Assembly: GCF_009176305.1 (NCBI RefSeq)
Contig: NZ_BLAJ01000002.1
Location: 496,001-560,000 of the forward strand
Direction: 5' to 3'
Source of the DNA: Martinezella dioscoreae
GTDB taxonomy: Bacteria > Pseudomonadota > Alphaproteobacteria > Rhizobiales > Rhizobiaceae
DNA length: 64,000 nucleotides
Positions 1-8,426 of this stretch are shown in pieces. A program made the position numbers and the translations under genes. The notes under the pieces are model-generated. The model was given only the letters and a program-made list of their open reading frames with translations. It was not told where the DNA came from and did no database searches. Each line of letters begins with the position of its first letter. Position 1 is the first letter of the stretch.

Positions 1-1
1 C

Positions 2-73
2 GGTGAACTTCGCCCGGGAATGTCCGTCGAGCCGAGTATCAACACCAAAGCAGACGTCGCACAGCGGAACTGA
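2..73 (+). CDS. HlyD/EmrA-type membrane fusion protein, 3' end only
   Basis: Only the last 23 codons and the stop lie in the window. The reading frame gives GELRPGMSVEPSINTKADV near the C-terminus. The LRPGMSV..I.TK pattern is typical of the end of EmrA/HlyD periplasmic adaptor proteins. The stop lies 17 bases before the start of an EmrB-like pump, which is the usual emrA-emrB order. The identification rests on a short tail plus context. Confidence 0.7.
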   Translation, partial: GELRPGMSVEPSINTKADVAQRN

Positions 74-90
74 CGGCGGGAGCCCTCACA

Positions 91-1686
91 ATGTCCACCA
101 TCACAATGGATGGCCGCGCGATGCCGGCCGCAGCGGCGGAGCCGCGCGCATCGACAAGAGAGTGGATCGCAGTGCTGGCCGGCATGATCGGCGCGTTCAT
201 GGCGATCCTGAACATCCAGATCACCAATGCCTCCCTCCTCGATATCGAGGGGGGCATCGGCACCGGAGTTGATAATGGCGCCTGGATCTCGACCTCCTAT
301 CTGATCGGCGAGATCGTCGTCATTCCGCTCACCGCCTATCTCAGCAGCGTCTTTTCATTTCGCCGTTATATCCTGGTGAACTCGGTTCTGTTTCCGCTGT
401 TATCTCTCTCCTGCGCCTTTGCCCACGATCTCGGAACGATGATCGTGCTTCGCGGCCTGCAGGGATTTGCCGGCGGCGTCCTGATCCCGATGGCTTTCAC
501 CATGGTGCTGACGAAGCTTCCGAAGCCGCAGCAGCCCTTGGGGCTGGCGATCTTCGCGCTGTCCGTCACCTTCGCTCCGGCTATCGGCCCTACGATCGGC
601 GGCTATCTGACCGAGAATTACGGCTGGCAGACGATTTTCTTCATCAATGCCGGCCCGAGCGCCATCATGGTCGTGGCACTTGCCCTGACGCTGGACAAAC
701 AGCCCATGCAGCTGAAGCTGCTGCGCGAAGGCGACTGGGCCGGTATCGTGACGATGGCGATCGGCCTCTCTGCCCTGCAAACCGTGCTTGAAGAAGGCAA
801 CAAGGACGACTGGTTCTCCTCGCCCTTCATCGTCAGGCTCAGCATCGTCGCGGCCGTGTTCCTGACGCTCTTCATTATCATCGAATTGAAGGTTTCGAAG
901 CCGCTGGTGAAATTGCGGCTGCTGAAGCAAAGGAATTTCGGGCTGGGCGTGCTTGCCAATATTCTCGTCGGTGTCGCGCTGTTCGGGACGGTCTACATCT
1001 TGCCGCAATATCTCGGCCAGGTGCAGAAGTACAATGCCGAGCAGATCGGCAACGTCCTTGCCTGGACGGGCTTGCCGCAGCTGCTGTTGATCCCCCTTGT
1101 TCCGCTGATGATGAAGCGGGTGGATGTGCGCTGGCTTGCCTTCTTCGGCATTGCGGTCTTTGCGCTTAGCTGCTTCATGAACGTCACGCTTTCCGCCGAT
1201 AATGCCGGAGACCAGTTCTTCATTCCGAACATCGTTCGCGCCATCGGCCAGGCCTTCGTCATCACGCCCGTCACCGCGATCACGACAGCAGGAATTGCTC
1301 CGGCGGACGCTGCCGCGGCCTCGGGCCTGACGAACATGCTGCGCAACCTCGGCGGCGCCGTGGGCACTGCCTCGCTTGGGACTATCCTGACCAAACGCGA
1401 GCAGTTCCACTCCAACATCATCGGCCAATCCGTAACCCTTGCCCGTGACGAGGTTCGCGAGCGGATCGACCAGATGACCGGCTACTTCCTGTCGCATGGA
1501 GTTTCGGACCATCAGGCAGCCCAGCAGAAGGCGATCATCGCCCTCGGCCAGATCATCAAGAGACAGGCGCTGATCATGGGCTTCAGCGACACCTTCGCCG
1601 TCATCGGCGTGGTGCTTGCCATCGCAGCGATCACCATGCTGTTCACCAAGCGTCCGCAAGCCGGCGGCGGCGCAGGTGCCCACTGA
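91..1686 (+). CDS. DHA2-family MFS multidrug efflux pump (EmrB-like)
   Basis: The 531-residue protein has about 14 hydrophobic segments, the length and topology of the DHA2 (EmrB/QacA) drug:H+ antiporters. The first helix begins near residue 26 (WIAVLAGMIGAFMAILNIQI), and the family motif LRGLQGFAGGVLIPMAF lies near residues 119-135. DHA2 pumps of this kind work with an HlyD-type adaptor and an outer-membrane channel; the adaptor tail is just upstream and probably co-transcribed. No TolC-like gene is visible here. The substrate cannot be read from the sequence. Confidence 0.88.
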   Translation: MSTITMDGRAMPAAAAEPRASTREWIAVLAGMIGAFMAILNIQITNASLLDIEGGIGTGVDNGAWISTSYLIGEIVVIPLTAYLSSVFSFRRYILVNSVLFPLLSLSCAFAHDLGTMIVLRGLQGFAGGVLIPMAFTMVLTKLPKPQQPLGLAIFALSVTFAPAIGPTIGGYLTENYGWQTIFFINAGPSAIMVVALALTLDKQPMQLKLLREGDWAGIVTMAIGLSALQTVLEEGNKDDWFSSPFIVRLSIVAAVFLTLFIIIELKVSKPLVKLRLLKQRNFGLGVLANILVGVALFGTVYILPQYLGQVQKYNAEQIGNVLAWTGLPQLLLIPLVPLMMKRVDVRWLAFFGIAVFALSCFMNVTLSADNAGDQFFIPNIVRAIGQAFVITPVTAITTAGIAPADAAAASGLTNMLRNLGGAVGTASLGTILTKREQFHSNIIGQSVTLARDEVRERIDQMTGYFLSHGVSDHQAAQQKAIIALGQIIKRQALIMGFSDTFAVIGVVLAIAAITMLFTKRPQAGGGAGAH

Positions 1687-1922
1687 ACCATGCGGGTTTA
1701 TGCACGCGATACCGTATGGCCTGAAGCTGGTAAGAGCGATCTGCGTCTGTACCATGACAATCATACGATGCGCCTCAATGGCGTCCGGAAACCCCAGGCG
1801 CTATTGTTCAGTCCCCGTCAGTTTGCCGAATAGAGACGCAAGCGGTCTTGCCGGGACGACAGGGAAACCGTGAACTGAAGAAGCAAATCGCGCGGCGCTG
1901 GTTCTTCAGGCGCCGAAAGCGG

Positions 1923-2015
1923 CTACCTGTTCATGTCCTCGACGACCCAGCGGAAAAATAACAATATAACGGCTGCAAATAGTAATAGCTGCATCAATTT
2001 AGGCAAATCAAGCAT
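1923..2015 (-). CDS. Candidate 30-residue single-span membrane peptide
   Basis: An ATG with an AGAGAG stretch six bases upstream opens a 30-codon frame. It encodes one hydrophobic helix (LLLFAAVILLFFRWV) flanked by a short N-terminus and a charged tail (VEDMNR). This is the layout of small inner-membrane peptides. It sits alone in the gap between the efflux pump and the response regulator gene. I do not recognise a family, and chance cannot be excluded at this length. Confidence 0.3.
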   Translation of the reverse strand: MLDLPKLMQLLLFAAVILLFFRWVVEDMNR

Positions 2016-2071
2016 ATCATAGCTCTCTAATTTAACTGCTGCATCATGCAGGCGAGCCACAATATCTCAAC

Positions 2072-2120
2072 ATGTATTAATTATTCTCTATTTTACGCAG
2101 AATAATTATGATTAATACAT
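2072..2120. repeat. AT-rich inverted repeat
   Basis: ATGTATTAATTATTCT (2072-2087) is matched by its inverted copy at 2099-2120, interrupted by six extra bases, around an 11-base spacer. It lies in a strongly AT-rich stretch (about 1960-2220) in a G+C-rich replicon. It could be a regulatory dyad, a cruciform or a scar of an old insertion. Nothing else recognisable fills this gap apart from the small ORF at 1923-2015. Confidence 0.5.
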
Positions 2121-2239
2121 CGTTAATCTATTTTATACATCGCACATCTATACAGATATGGAGAAAACTACATTCAATACGCATCACGCCATCAAGTTGA
2201 GGCAGTAAACTATACTCGCCCTCTCACTCTCGACTGATC

Positions 2240-3544
2240 TCACTTACGGTAGGCCGATGGATTGATGCCGTGGCGTTGCAGACGGGCATAGAGACTTCGG
2301 CGCGGCAGTTTGAGCGCCTGCGCAACCTCGGAAATATCCCCCTCATATCTCTCCAGCGTGGCCCGCAGAATGTTTGCCTCGAAGTGATCCATCTGATCGG
2401 AGAGGCCGAGCTCCACGGAAGGTTGGCTGCGAGCGGAGGCAAGGCCAAGCGCCACTTGGGTCGCATAATTGCGCAGCTCCCGGACATTGCCCAGCCAGTC
2501 GTCGGTTAGAAATCGCGCCTCCATCGCGGCATCGATGGGCGGACGCGGCACGCCGTGCAGGCGGGCGGCCTCGTCGAGGAAGGCGCTGAACAACAGTCCG
2601 ATATCAGCCCGGCGCTCCCGCAGGGGCGGAATACGGATCCGCACGGTTTCCAACCGATAGAGCAGATCGGCGCGAACGCGGTTTTCAGCCACCGAGCCAT
2701 GCGGAGCGTGCTTCGTCGCAGCGACAATGCGAAGATCGACAGGGGTCGACTCGCCACTCACCGAAGGCAGCTCGCGTTCCTCGGCAACGCGCAGAAGCCG
2801 TCCCTGCAGCATGGGGGACATGCTATCGATCTCGTCGAGAAACAGCGTGCCGCGATCTGCCTCGGCAATACGTCCGCGCCGGGCGCGGTTTCCGAACAGG
2901 ACCTCGTCGGCGATCGCGTCCGGCAGGGAGGCACAATCGACCGAGACGAAGCTGCGGGCGCGCCGCCTGCTCCAGCGGTGGATGAGCCGAGCCACGAGTT
3001 CCTTGCCGGTCCCCGTTTCGCCTTCGATCAGGACATCCACGTCGGCATTTGCAACCTGGCGGATCGTCTCGCGCAACCGTGCCATGACCGCCGTCTGGCC
3101 GAGAAGCGGCGCTGCGTCCTCCGCCTCTGCGGCTGCTTGTCGCAAACGCCGGTTTTCCAGCACCAGGCGGCGCGTTTCCAGCGCCCGGCGCACGGATGCG
3201 ATCAGGTGATCGGTGGCAAAGGGCTTGGCAATGAAATCGTAGGCGCCCTGTTTCAGCGCGCCGACCGCCATGGCGATATCGCCGTGGCCGGTCATCAGGA
3301 TAACGGGCAAATCCGGATCGCGCGCCAGCACGGCTTCCAGCAAATCGTGCCCATCGATGCGCGGCAGGCGGATATCGCTGACGATCACACCGGGCAATGC
3401 GGTTGCAAGACTTGCCAACGCAGATTGCCCATCACCATGCGTCTCCACGTCGAAGCCCGCTATGACGAAGGAATCGGTAAGCGCTGCATTGAAGGGACCA
3501 TCGTCCTCGACCAGAAGGATTTTCTGCGACGCTTCCAGGGTCAT
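2240..3544 (-). CDS. MifR/DctD-like response regulator lacking the GAFTGA loop
   Basis: A 434-residue NtrC-class regulator. The receiver domain (1-120) has acidic D14/D15, phospho-acceptor D57 and K107. The AAA+ domain (about 145-375) has Walker A GETGTGKE (175-182) and Walker B LFLDE (234-238). A Fis-type helix-turn-helix lies near residues 390-430. Between LFG (216-218) and GRI (224-226) only five residues remain, so the sigma54-contacting GAFTGA loop is absent. It overlaps the sensor kinase gene by four bases. In Pseudomonas the related MifSR system controls 2-oxoglutarate uptake, and here a KgtP-like transporter is the divergent neighbour. Loss of the loop suggests it does not act as a classical sigma54 activator. 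Confidence 0.88.
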   Translation of the reverse strand: MTLEASQKILLVEDDGPFNAALTDSFVIAGFDVETHGDGQSALASLATALPGVIVSDIRLPRIDGHDLLEAVLARDPDLPVILMTGHGDIAMAVGALKQGAYDFIAKPFATDHLIASVRRALETRRLVLENRRLRQAAAEAEDAAPLLGQTAVMARLRETIRQVANADVDVLIEGETGTGKELVARLIHRWSRRRARSFVSVDCASLPDAIADEVLFGNRARRGRIAEADRGTLFLDEIDSMSPMLQGRLLRVAEERELPSVSGESTPVDLRIVAATKHAPHGSVAENRVRADLLYRLETVRIRIPPLRERRADIGLLFSAFLDEAARLHGVPRPPIDAAMEARFLTDDWLGNVRELRNYATQVALGLASARSQPSVELGLSDQMDHFEANILRATLERYEGDISEVAQALKLPRRSLYARLQRHGINPSAYRK

Positions 3545-5331
3545 GCCCGCCTCATAGTCATTACGAATGCCGCGCCGCCGAGCGGCGACGAACCGATAGT
3601 CAACGATCCGCCGAGATCGTTCATAATGTCCTGTGCGATCCCGAGCCCAAGACCGAGCCCATCGGGCTTGCCGGTAATGAATGGGCGGAATATCTCCTTG
3701 GCCAATGCCGGATCGATGCCGGGGCCATTATCGGCGACGGTCAGTTTCACCATATCCTTTCCGGCGGCGTCCACGAGCAGCGCAACATGCGGATCCTCGA
3801 TACCGGCAACCGCATCGATAGCGTTCTGCAGCAGATTGACGATGACCTGCTCCAGCCGCACCCGCTCGGCAAGCACATGCGGCAGCCCTTTCGCCGGCAG
3901 ATCCAGCCGCACGCCGGCTTTGCGAAATCGATTCCCCACCAGCAGCAAGGCGCCCGCAATGATGGCATCGAGCGGTTCCGCTGCTGCTGCGCGTCGCCCC
4001 CTGCGCGAAAACCGTCGCATCTCCTGCGTAATCGTCCCGATACGCGCCGTCACCTCGACCGCGGCATCGAGATTGGCGCCAACGCGATCGAGACGATTGG
4101 CCGCGAGATGGTGGCGCGCATTCTCGGCAAGGGTGCGGATGGTCGCGACAGGCTGGTTTATTTCATGCATCAACCCCGCCGTGATCGAACCGACAGAAGC
4201 AAGCCGGTTCGCCTGGGCAAGTTCCTCCCGAGCATCGCGATATCGGTCCTCGGCGCGCGCACGTTCAGCCATCTCCTCGTGCAGCTCGGCCGTGCGTGCG
4301 GCGACGGCCTCCTCAAGCGCTCGCCGATCAGCCGCTGCCCTGGCCGCCCGGGTCATCCGCCACCAGATCGCAGCAACAACGACGGCCAAACCGACGATGA
4401 CGGGTAAAGCCAGCAGCCAGGCGCGCGCCTGTGCCTCCTGCAGCGCCGCGCGGGTGTCGAGAAGATGCAGGAGACGCAAATGTGTCCCGCCCACCGGCTG
4501 CTCGGCAGCGATCATGATCCGACCTCGTGGACCGCGTATGCGACCGGCATCCTCGGCGAGATAATTTCCCTGCCCAAGGGCGGCGTCGCGATATTGGCCG
4601 CTTGCGGCGATGCCAACCCGGACTTCGGACGATAGAGGTGCAAGCGTCGTCAGCACCTGTGACGGCTCGGATGCGGCAAGGATGATCTGATGTTCGTCAA
4701 CGACAAACGTTTTTCCGGGATCGTTCGCCCAGATTCGCGATACCGCATCGAACTCGAATTTGACTACGACGACTCCGACCGGAGCGGCAGCATCGCCGAC
4801 CCTGCGGGCCAGAAACAGACCTGGCCGGCCGCTGATCGCTCCAGCGCCGTAATATTCCGCCGTGCCGTCTTTCAGCGCCTCGGAAAAATAGGGGCGGAAG
4901 CTGAAGTTCTTGCCAACGAAACTATCTTCGGTCCCCGCATTCGATGCGGAAATGACAAGCCCCTTCTGATCGACGAGATAGATGATATAGGCGCCGGTTT
5001 CCCGCGCCAGGAAACCAAGCTTTTCATCAAGCCGCCGGGCAGCGTCCGTCGTGGGGCTAGCGAGCGCCTCGCCAAGATCACGATATTCGCCAAGCACGAT
5101 TGGAAGAAGCCGAAACCGCGCGAGCTCACTGTCAAGCAGGCGAATGTGCTGGACCGCGAGCCCGTTCGCCTCCGCATCCAGCCGCCTCAGCGCATCCTGA
5201 CGCGCAAGCAAAAGGGCCGAACACCAAATGGCCGCGGCAGCGGCCAAACTGGCCACCACCAACAGCACAATTCGCTTCAGACTTGATCCCCTCATATGTG
5301 CAGAATATTGCACAAACCCCGAAATAGTCAT
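3541..5331 (-). CDS. DctB/MifS-type sensor histidine kinase
   Basis: A 596-residue membrane kinase. One helix lies at about 21-43 and a second at about 304-326, bracketing a periplasmic double-Cache-like sensor as in DctB. The cytoplasmic part has the H box with H389 (LMHEINQPVA), N box NLLQNAIDAV (499-508), G1 DNGPGID (534-540) and a GLGLGLG G2 loop. Two starts are possible: the ATG at 5331 or the one at 5295 (MRGSS). Neither has a good ribosome site. The shorter form would place the TGTGCA dyad at 5297-5314 just upstream. The context suggests it senses 2-oxoglutarate or another dicarboxylate. Confidence 0.9.
   Translation of the reverse strand: MTISGFVQYSAHMRGSSLKRIVLLVVASLAAAAAIWCSALLLARQDALRRLDAEANGLAVQHIRLLDSELARFRLLPIVLGEYRDLGEALASPTTDAARRLDEKLGFLARETGAYIIYLVDQKGLVISASNAGTEDSFVGKNFSFRPYFSEALKDGTAEYYGAGAISGRPGLFLARRVGDAAAPVGVVVVKFEFDAVSRIWANDPGKTFVVDEHQIILAASEPSQVLTTLAPLSSEVRVGIAASGQYRDAALGQGNYLAEDAGRIRGPRGRIMIAAEQPVGGTHLRLLHLLDTRAALQEAQARAWLLALPVIVGLAVVVAAIWWRMTRAARAAADRRALEEAVAARTAELHEEMAERARAEDRYRDAREELAQANRLASVGSITAGLMHEINQPVATIRTLAENARHHLAANRLDRVGANLDAAVEVTARIGTITQEMRRFSRRGRRAAAAEPLDAIIAGALLLVGNRFRKAGVRLDLPAKGLPHVLAERVRLEQVIVNLLQNAIDAVAGIEDPHVALLVDAAGKDMVKLTVADNGPGIDPALAKEIFRPFITGKPDGLGLGLGIAQDIMNDLGGSLTIGSSPLGGAAFVMTMRRA
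5297..5314. promoter_or_regulatory. Candidate operator dyad TGTGCA-N6-TGCACA
   Basis: A perfect 6-6-6 dyad (TGTGCAGAATATTGCACA) lies at the 5' end of the kinase gene, facing the divergent transporter. Two copies of TATCAATAG, 56 bases apart (5391-5399 and 5447-5455), lie in the same gap. I found no convincing -24/-12 element, which agrees with a regulator lacking the GAFTGA loop. Assignment as a binding site is inference. Confidence 0.35.
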
Positions 5332-5647
5332 GCAAAATCTTGCGCATCATATCCCCGCAATCGGCAGTACGTCCGAGGAAAAGTGAATTATATCAATAGA
5401 ATATCCTGACCTCTCCTAAAATCTCGCACCTCGCGTTTTCCCCACTTATCAATAGGATCACTGGGAGAGTGGACCTTCAATACGCAGAACAGTTGGCTAC
5501 TGGGGTCGAGCTACGGTATTGCCGATGGCGCCTTAAATGGCCGACCGCCAGCCGCCCAAATGCATAGGGCTCTCCTGACAAACCTGTCGTTTGCTGCGCC
5601 ATCGCCGCGTAACGACGATCCGAAGTGAGAACGGGAGGAGAGGAACA

Positions 5648-6973
5648 ATGCTGAATACATTAGAAGATACCATCACGACGACGGCGGCGACCGAAGGAGC
5701 CGCGCGGCGTCAACGTCTGAAATCGATCATCGGCGGTTCCACCGGCAATCTGGTCGAATGGTTCGACTGGTATGTCTATGCTGCATTCGCGCTCTATTTC
5801 GCACCGCATTTCTTCCCCGCCGGCGACCAGACGGCGCAGCTGTTGAATTCGGCAGCTGTCTTTGCCGTCGGCTTCGTCATGCGGCCGATCGGCGCCTGGA
5901 TCATGGGGCTCTATGCCGACCGCAAGGGCCGCAAAGCCGGCCTCGCCCTTTCGGTGACGCTGATGTGTGCGGGGTCGCTAATTATCGCGCTGACGCCGGG
6001 ATATGAGACCATCGGCGTGCTGGCACCGGCACTTCTGGTTCTCGCCCGCCTAATGCAAGGCCTGTCGGTCGGCGGCGAATATGGCGCCTCCGCGACGTAC
6101 CTCTCCGAGATGGCCGGTCGCCAGCGTCGCGGTTTCTTCTCGTCCTTTCAGTATGTCACGCTGATCTCAGGTCAGCTTCTTGCCATTGCACTGTTGATCC
6201 TGTTGCAGGCCGCGATGACGACGGAAGCGCTGAATGCCTGGGGATGGCGCATTCCCTTTTTCATGGGAGCAGCGCTTGCAGTCGTGGTCTTCTGGCTGCG
6301 CCGCGGCCTGGCAGAAACCGAAAGCTTCAAGAATGCACGCGCAAGCGATACACAGAAATCCGGCTTCTGGATGCTCATCACCCGGCACCCCAAGGAAACC
6401 GCGCTCGTCATGCTGCTCACGGCTGGCGGCACGCTCGCCTTCTACGCCTATTCGATCTACATGCAGAAATTCCTGGTCAACACCTCGGGGTTCAGCCGGG
6501 AAACGTCGAGCGAGATAAACGCAATCACGCTGTTCATTTTCATGCTGCTGCAGCCGATTGCAGGTGGCCTCTCCGACAAGATCGGCCGCAAGCCGCTGAT
6601 GATCGGTTTCGGTCTCTGCGGTATGCTGTTTACCTATCCGATCTTCTCGGCGCTCGAAACCACGAGGGATCCATTCCTCGCCGGGCTGCTCGTCATGGGC
6701 GCACTGGTCATCGTCACCGGCTACACATCGATCAATGCCGTCGTGAAGGCGGAACTGTTTCCTGCTCATATCCGGGCTCTCGGCGTCGCATTGCCCTATG
6801 CGCTGGCCAACACACTCTTCGGCGGCACAGCCGAATTCGTGGCGTTGAAATTCAAGAGCAGCGGCTGGGAACAGGGTTTCTATTGGTACGTGACCGCGAT
6901 GATCGGCATTTCGCTCATCGTCTATCTCTTCATGCGGGATACGGCCAAAGACAGCGCCATTCAGGAAGATTGA
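5648..6973 (+). CDS. kgtP: 2-oxoglutarate:H+ symporter, MHS family
   Basis: The 441-residue protein matches the E. coli KgtP pattern closely along its length. Shared blocks are GGSTGNLVEWFDWYVYAAFA near the N-terminus, MRPIGAWIMG, and LMQGLSVGGEYGASATYLSEMA in the central region. It has about 12 helices. The start at 5648 follows a GGAGGAGAGG ribosome site and is preferred to a longer frame opening at 5591. It imports 2-oxoglutarate or a similar dicarboxylate by proton symport and is probably controlled by the divergent two-component pair. Confidence 0.88.
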   Translation: MLNTLEDTITTTAATEGAARRQRLKSIIGGSTGNLVEWFDWYVYAAFALYFAPHFFPAGDQTAQLLNSAAVFAVGFVMRPIGAWIMGLYADRKGRKAGLALSVTLMCAGSLIIALTPGYETIGVLAPALLVLARLMQGLSVGGEYGASATYLSEMAGRQRRGFFSSFQYVTLISGQLLAIALLILLQAAMTTEALNAWGWRIPFFMGAALAVVVFWLRRGLAETESFKNARASDTQKSGFWMLITRHPKETALVMLLTAGGTLAFYAYSIYMQKFLVNTSGFSRETSSEINAITLFIFMLLQPIAGGLSDKIGRKPLMIGFGLCGMLFTYPIFSALETTRDPFLAGLLVMGALVIVTGYTSINAVVKAELFPAHIRALGVALPYALANTLFGGTAEFVALKFKSSGWEQGFYWYVTAMIGISLIVYLFMRDTAKDSAIQED

Positions 6974-7047
6974 GGCGATCGCGCCAACCGTCGTCATGTC
7001 GGCCGGAGAAGGCCGGCCCGATGGTACGGGAAACCAAACCGCGCAAA

Positions 7048-7081
7048 GCATCCATCCGTACGTCCTGAATCGGATGGATGC
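7048..7081. terminator. Hairpin between convergent genes
   Basis: A perfect 10-bp stem (GCATCCATCC / GGATGGATGC) with a 14-base loop lies between the 3' ends of kgtP and the convergent small gene at 7105. There is no clear U-run, so it may be a weak or factor-assisted terminator serving both sides. Confidence 0.45.
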
Positions 7082-7104
7082 AGCCGGGCCGGCCATTTAT
7101 TGCG

Positions 7105-7386
7105 TCAATGCAGCAGCCCACGACCTTTCTTACGCCCATTCAGCAGATGGATGAAGGTGATCCCCTGCTCCAATAGCAGTTCCGCGGCTTTGAGATCATT
7201 CAGCCCGAGATCGGACGAACAGCCGCGCAGATTACATGCCAGGAACAGCGAATTGGTGACGGCAAGCGTATCGCCATCCTCCTCGGCCTCTTCGGCGGTG
7301 GCTTGCAGTACATCCGCGACGGCCGCCATAAGATCGGCGCGCTCCTGCAAGTTCATTTCGCCAAGACTTTTCGTGATCTCACTCAT
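7105..7386 (-). CDS. Hypothetical protein, 93 residues
   Basis: The start at 7386 follows AAGGAGAAGTC, a strong ribosome site. This excludes the longer frame that opens at 7539. The product is acidic and helical in its N-terminal half (EMNLQERADLMAAVADVLQATAEEAEED), with a C-terminal part that includes two cysteines in LACNLRGCSSDLG. No membrane segment or signal peptide is seen. I do not recognise the family. It stands alone, convergent with kgtP. Confidence 0.7.
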   Translation of the reverse strand: MSEITKSLGEMNLQERADLMAAVADVLQATAEEAEEDGDTLAVTNSLFLACNLRGCSSDLGLNDLKAAELLLEQGITFIHLLNGRKKGRGLLH

Positions 7387-7745
7387 GACTTCTCCTTGGC
7401 GTGCCCGACCATTCACGACATCCGTCAGGATCGGCGCGGCTCGCAACTTGGAATGATTGAAATGCGGTTGGTAAGTGAAATATGGCAATGAAAGCGGAAG
7501 CCGGCAAGGCATGGCTTCCATGTTGAAAACGCATGGCATTGCGGTTGGTTCAAAATGCGTGAGATGGCGATCGCAGGACCTAGCCCGGAGCTCCGTTTAT
7601 GGCTCGTCGAACTTCAAAGTCGCGCTATCCGGTCGTGATCGGGATGCGATCTTTTAAGCCGGAGACGTAAGTCAACTCTTTCCAAAACCGAGCGCCTGGG
7701 ATCGATCGACCGATTCCAGGCGCAGGACGTCTTCGTTGCCGCCAC

Positions 7746-8378
7746 TCAGCGCGGACGGCGGATTGCTCGCAGTTTGCCGCTGCCGCCGCCACCGGCATAG
7801 AAACGGTCCTTGCCATCGGATTCCAGCCCCGAAACGCCGGTACCCTCCGGCATTTCGAGCCGCTCCAAAACTTCGCCGGTCACCGGATCGACGCGGCGGA
7901 CATCGCTTTCGTCGCCCTCCCAGGTGCCGTGCCATAGCTCGCCATCCACCCATGTCACGCCGGTGACGATACGGTTGGATTCGATGGTTCGGCGGATGGC
8001 GCCGGTCTCCGGGTCTATCTCGTAGATCTTGCGGCCGCGATGCTGCCCCACCCACAGACTGCCGTCGCTCCAGGCAAGACCTGAATCACCGCCATTGCCC
8101 GGTGCGGGAATGGTGGAGAGTATATTGCCCGTTCCAGGATCGACCTTATGAATCTTGTCCTCGGCGATCTGATAGAGATGGTGACCGTCGAAAGCGGTGC
8201 CAGCGTGCGAGGCGACGTCGATCGTGCGCACCTGCTCCCCGCTTTCCGGGTTCAGGGCATGCAGCTTTTCGCCAGAGGCGAACCAGACGTGCTGCCCGTC
8301 GAAAGTGACGCCGTTTACACGCGGCGCATTGTCGAAGGGGCCGTATTCGCGAATGATTTCCGCTCGGGATTTTTTCAT
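7746..8378 (-). CDS. Beta-propeller protein (glutamine cyclotransferase/Vgb-like repeats)
   Basis: The 210-residue protein is built of repeated blade-like units of the form 'W.DG.LWVG......I..IDP.TG...RTI', for example near residues 103-130 and 145-172. This pattern is seen in glutamine cyclotransferase-like and Vgb/NHL-type propellers. There is no signal peptide, so it is probably cytoplasmic. GGAGG lies ten bases before the ATG. It is transcribed in the same direction as, and just downstream of, the HTH regulator at 8427. Catalysis is not supported; it could be a ligand-binding propeller. Confidence 0.6.
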   Translation of the reverse strand: MKKSRAEIIREYGPFDNAPRVNGVTFDGQHVWFASGEKLHALNPESGEQVRTIDVASHAGTAFDGHHLYQIAEDKIHKVDPGTGNILSTIPAPGNGGDSGLAWSDGSLWVGQHRGRKIYEIDPETGAIRRTIESNRIVTGVTWVDGELWHGTWEGDESDVRRVDPVTGEVLERLEMPEGTGVSGLESDGKDRFYAGGGGSGKLRAIRRPR

Positions 8379-8426
8379 GGATGCATCCTCCAGTCGGGAT
8401 TGGTTGAGTGTCGATGATGCAAAAGC

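Noticed and set aside
400..1764. 454-codon minus-strand frame opposite the efflux pump
   Set aside because: The product is rich in R, H, D and Q without any family pattern; it is a shadow of the strongly biased plus-strand gene.
5400..5640. Sigma54 (-24/-12) promoter before kgtP
   Set aside because: No GG-N10-GC pair with the right context was found, and the regulator lacks the GAFTGA loop.
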